Source of the DNA: Lachnospiraceae bacterium
GTDB taxonomy: Bacteria > Bacillota > Clostridia > Lachnospirales > Lachnospiraceae
DNA length: 14,116 bases
Assembly: GCA_017613225.1 (NCBI GenBank)
Contig: JAGAEH010000136.1
Coordinates: 1 to 14,116, forward strand
Reading direction: 5' to 3'
Part shown: piece after piece, positions 13,606 through 14,116 of the stretch
How the letters are laid out: every line of letters starts with the position of its first letter
Position numbering within the stretch: the first letter of the stretch is position 1
Translations under genes and position numbers: made by a program
The notes under the pieces: generated by a model
What the model saw: the letters and a program-made list of their open reading frames with translations, nothing else
Told to the model about the DNA's origin: nothing
The model's database searches: none

Positions 13606-14116
13606 ATGAGCAAGGATATCAACATGCCCTGCACCTGCGCGTTTTGCGGAAAGAACCAGTTTCAGGTCCGCAAGATGATCGCCGGTCTCTATGAGGGGAT
13701 CTATATCTGTGACGAATGCGCCGAGCTCTGCGCGGAGATGATCGAAGAGGAATTCCGCTACGACGACAGCGACGACCGGGCCGGGAAGGACATCCGCTTC
13801 AGCCTGAAGAAGCCGCGGGAGATCAAGGAATTCCTGGACAAGTATGTGATCGGCCAGGAAGAGGCCAAGAAGGTGCTGGCAGTGGCGGTCTACAACCACT
13901 ACAAGCGTGTGGACGCCGGCTTTTCCAGGGGCGACGACGTGGAGCTCACCAAGAGCAACATCCTGATGATCGGCCCCACCGGTTCCGGCAAGACCTATCT
14001 GGCCCAGACCATCGCCCGTTTCCTGGACGTGCCCTTTGCCATCGCTGACGCCACCACGCTGACCGAGGCCGGCTACGTGGGCGAGGACGTGGAGAACATT
14101 CTCCTGAAGCTGATCC
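13606..14116 (+). CDS. clpX: ATP-dependent Clp protease ATP-binding subunit ClpX (partial, 5' part)
   Basis: ClpX is the AAA+ unfoldase that feeds substrates into ClpP. Only the first 170 codons are present; the reading frame is open to the window edge. The N-terminal zinc-binding domain is intact: CAFC (Cys11, Cys14) and CDEC (Cys35, Cys38). The ATPase domain follows, with IKEFLDKYVIGQEEAKKVL, the Walker A motif GPTGSGKT at 123-130 and the pore loop GYVG at 156-159 in EAGYVGEDVENIL. The ATG at 13606 follows clpP by nine bases with a modest GAGGGTG upstream. An additional cysteine (Cys9) lies just before the zinc ligands. The Walker B motif, sensor residues and the ClpP-contact loop lie beyond the window. 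Confidence 0.97.
   Translation, partial: MSKDINMPCTCAFCGKNQFQVRKMIAGLYEGIYICDECAELCAEMIEEEFRYDDSDDRAGKDIRFSLKKPREIKEFLDKYVIGQEEAKKVLAVAVYNHYKRVDAGFSRGDDVELTKSNILMIGPTGSGKTYLAQTIARFLDVPFAIADATTLTEAGYVGEDVENILLKLI

Overview
The window looks like chromosomal DNA from a GC-rich Gram-positive bacterium of the Clostridia, most likely close to Lachnospiraceae. The reasons are strong AAGGAGG-type ribosome binding sites, a Firmicutes-type L10 leader, a CdaA-CdaR pair, a TagF-like glycerophosphotransferase and the order tig-clpP-clpX. The family assignment is inference. All genes lie on the plus strand, packing is tight, and no gap between genes exceeds 300 bases. I see no tRNA, rRNA, CRISPR array, insertion sequence or phage gene.

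Layout. (1) 1-1917 is the end of the rplKAJL ribosomal protein cluster: the last codons of rplK, then rplA, an L10 leader with an attenuator, rplJ, rplL and a strong terminator. The usual partners rpoB and rpoC do not follow. (2) 2086-6099 is a two-gene unit for cell-surface chemistry. It has a TagF-like glycerophosphotransferase with an N-terminal IDPGTGS-transmembrane module, then with zero spacing a 925-residue protein. That protein joins a YidC/Oxa1-type membrane domain, seven or so further membrane helices and an extracellular alkaline-phosphatase-superfamily domain with a Thr nucleophile like those of LtaS and EptA/MCR enzymes. This is the most unusual part of the window. (3) 6198-11508 is a tightly packed envelope-signalling unit behind an extended -10 promoter. 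It contains two unrecognised membrane proteins, the diadenylate cyclase cdaA, its regulator cdaR and a signal peptidase I, all overlapping or nearly so. After a 37-base gap comes an unrecognised coiled-coil membrane protein, then a terminator. glmM, the common third partner of cdaA-cdaR, is absent. (4) 11606-14116 is the protein-folding and proteolysis unit: promoter, tig, clpP and the first 170 codons of clpX, cut by the window edge.

How it fits together. Regions 1 and 4 are housekeeping. Regions 2 and 3 both concern the cell envelope: region 2 probably makes or modifies a phosphate-containing surface polymer, and region 3 makes c-di-AMP, which in related bacteria controls osmolyte and wall homeostasis. 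The link between these two regions is only their proximity. The hunt points mainly to the YidC-phosphotransferase fusion and its TagF-like partner, and second to the three unrecognised membrane proteins around cdaA-cdaR-lepB.
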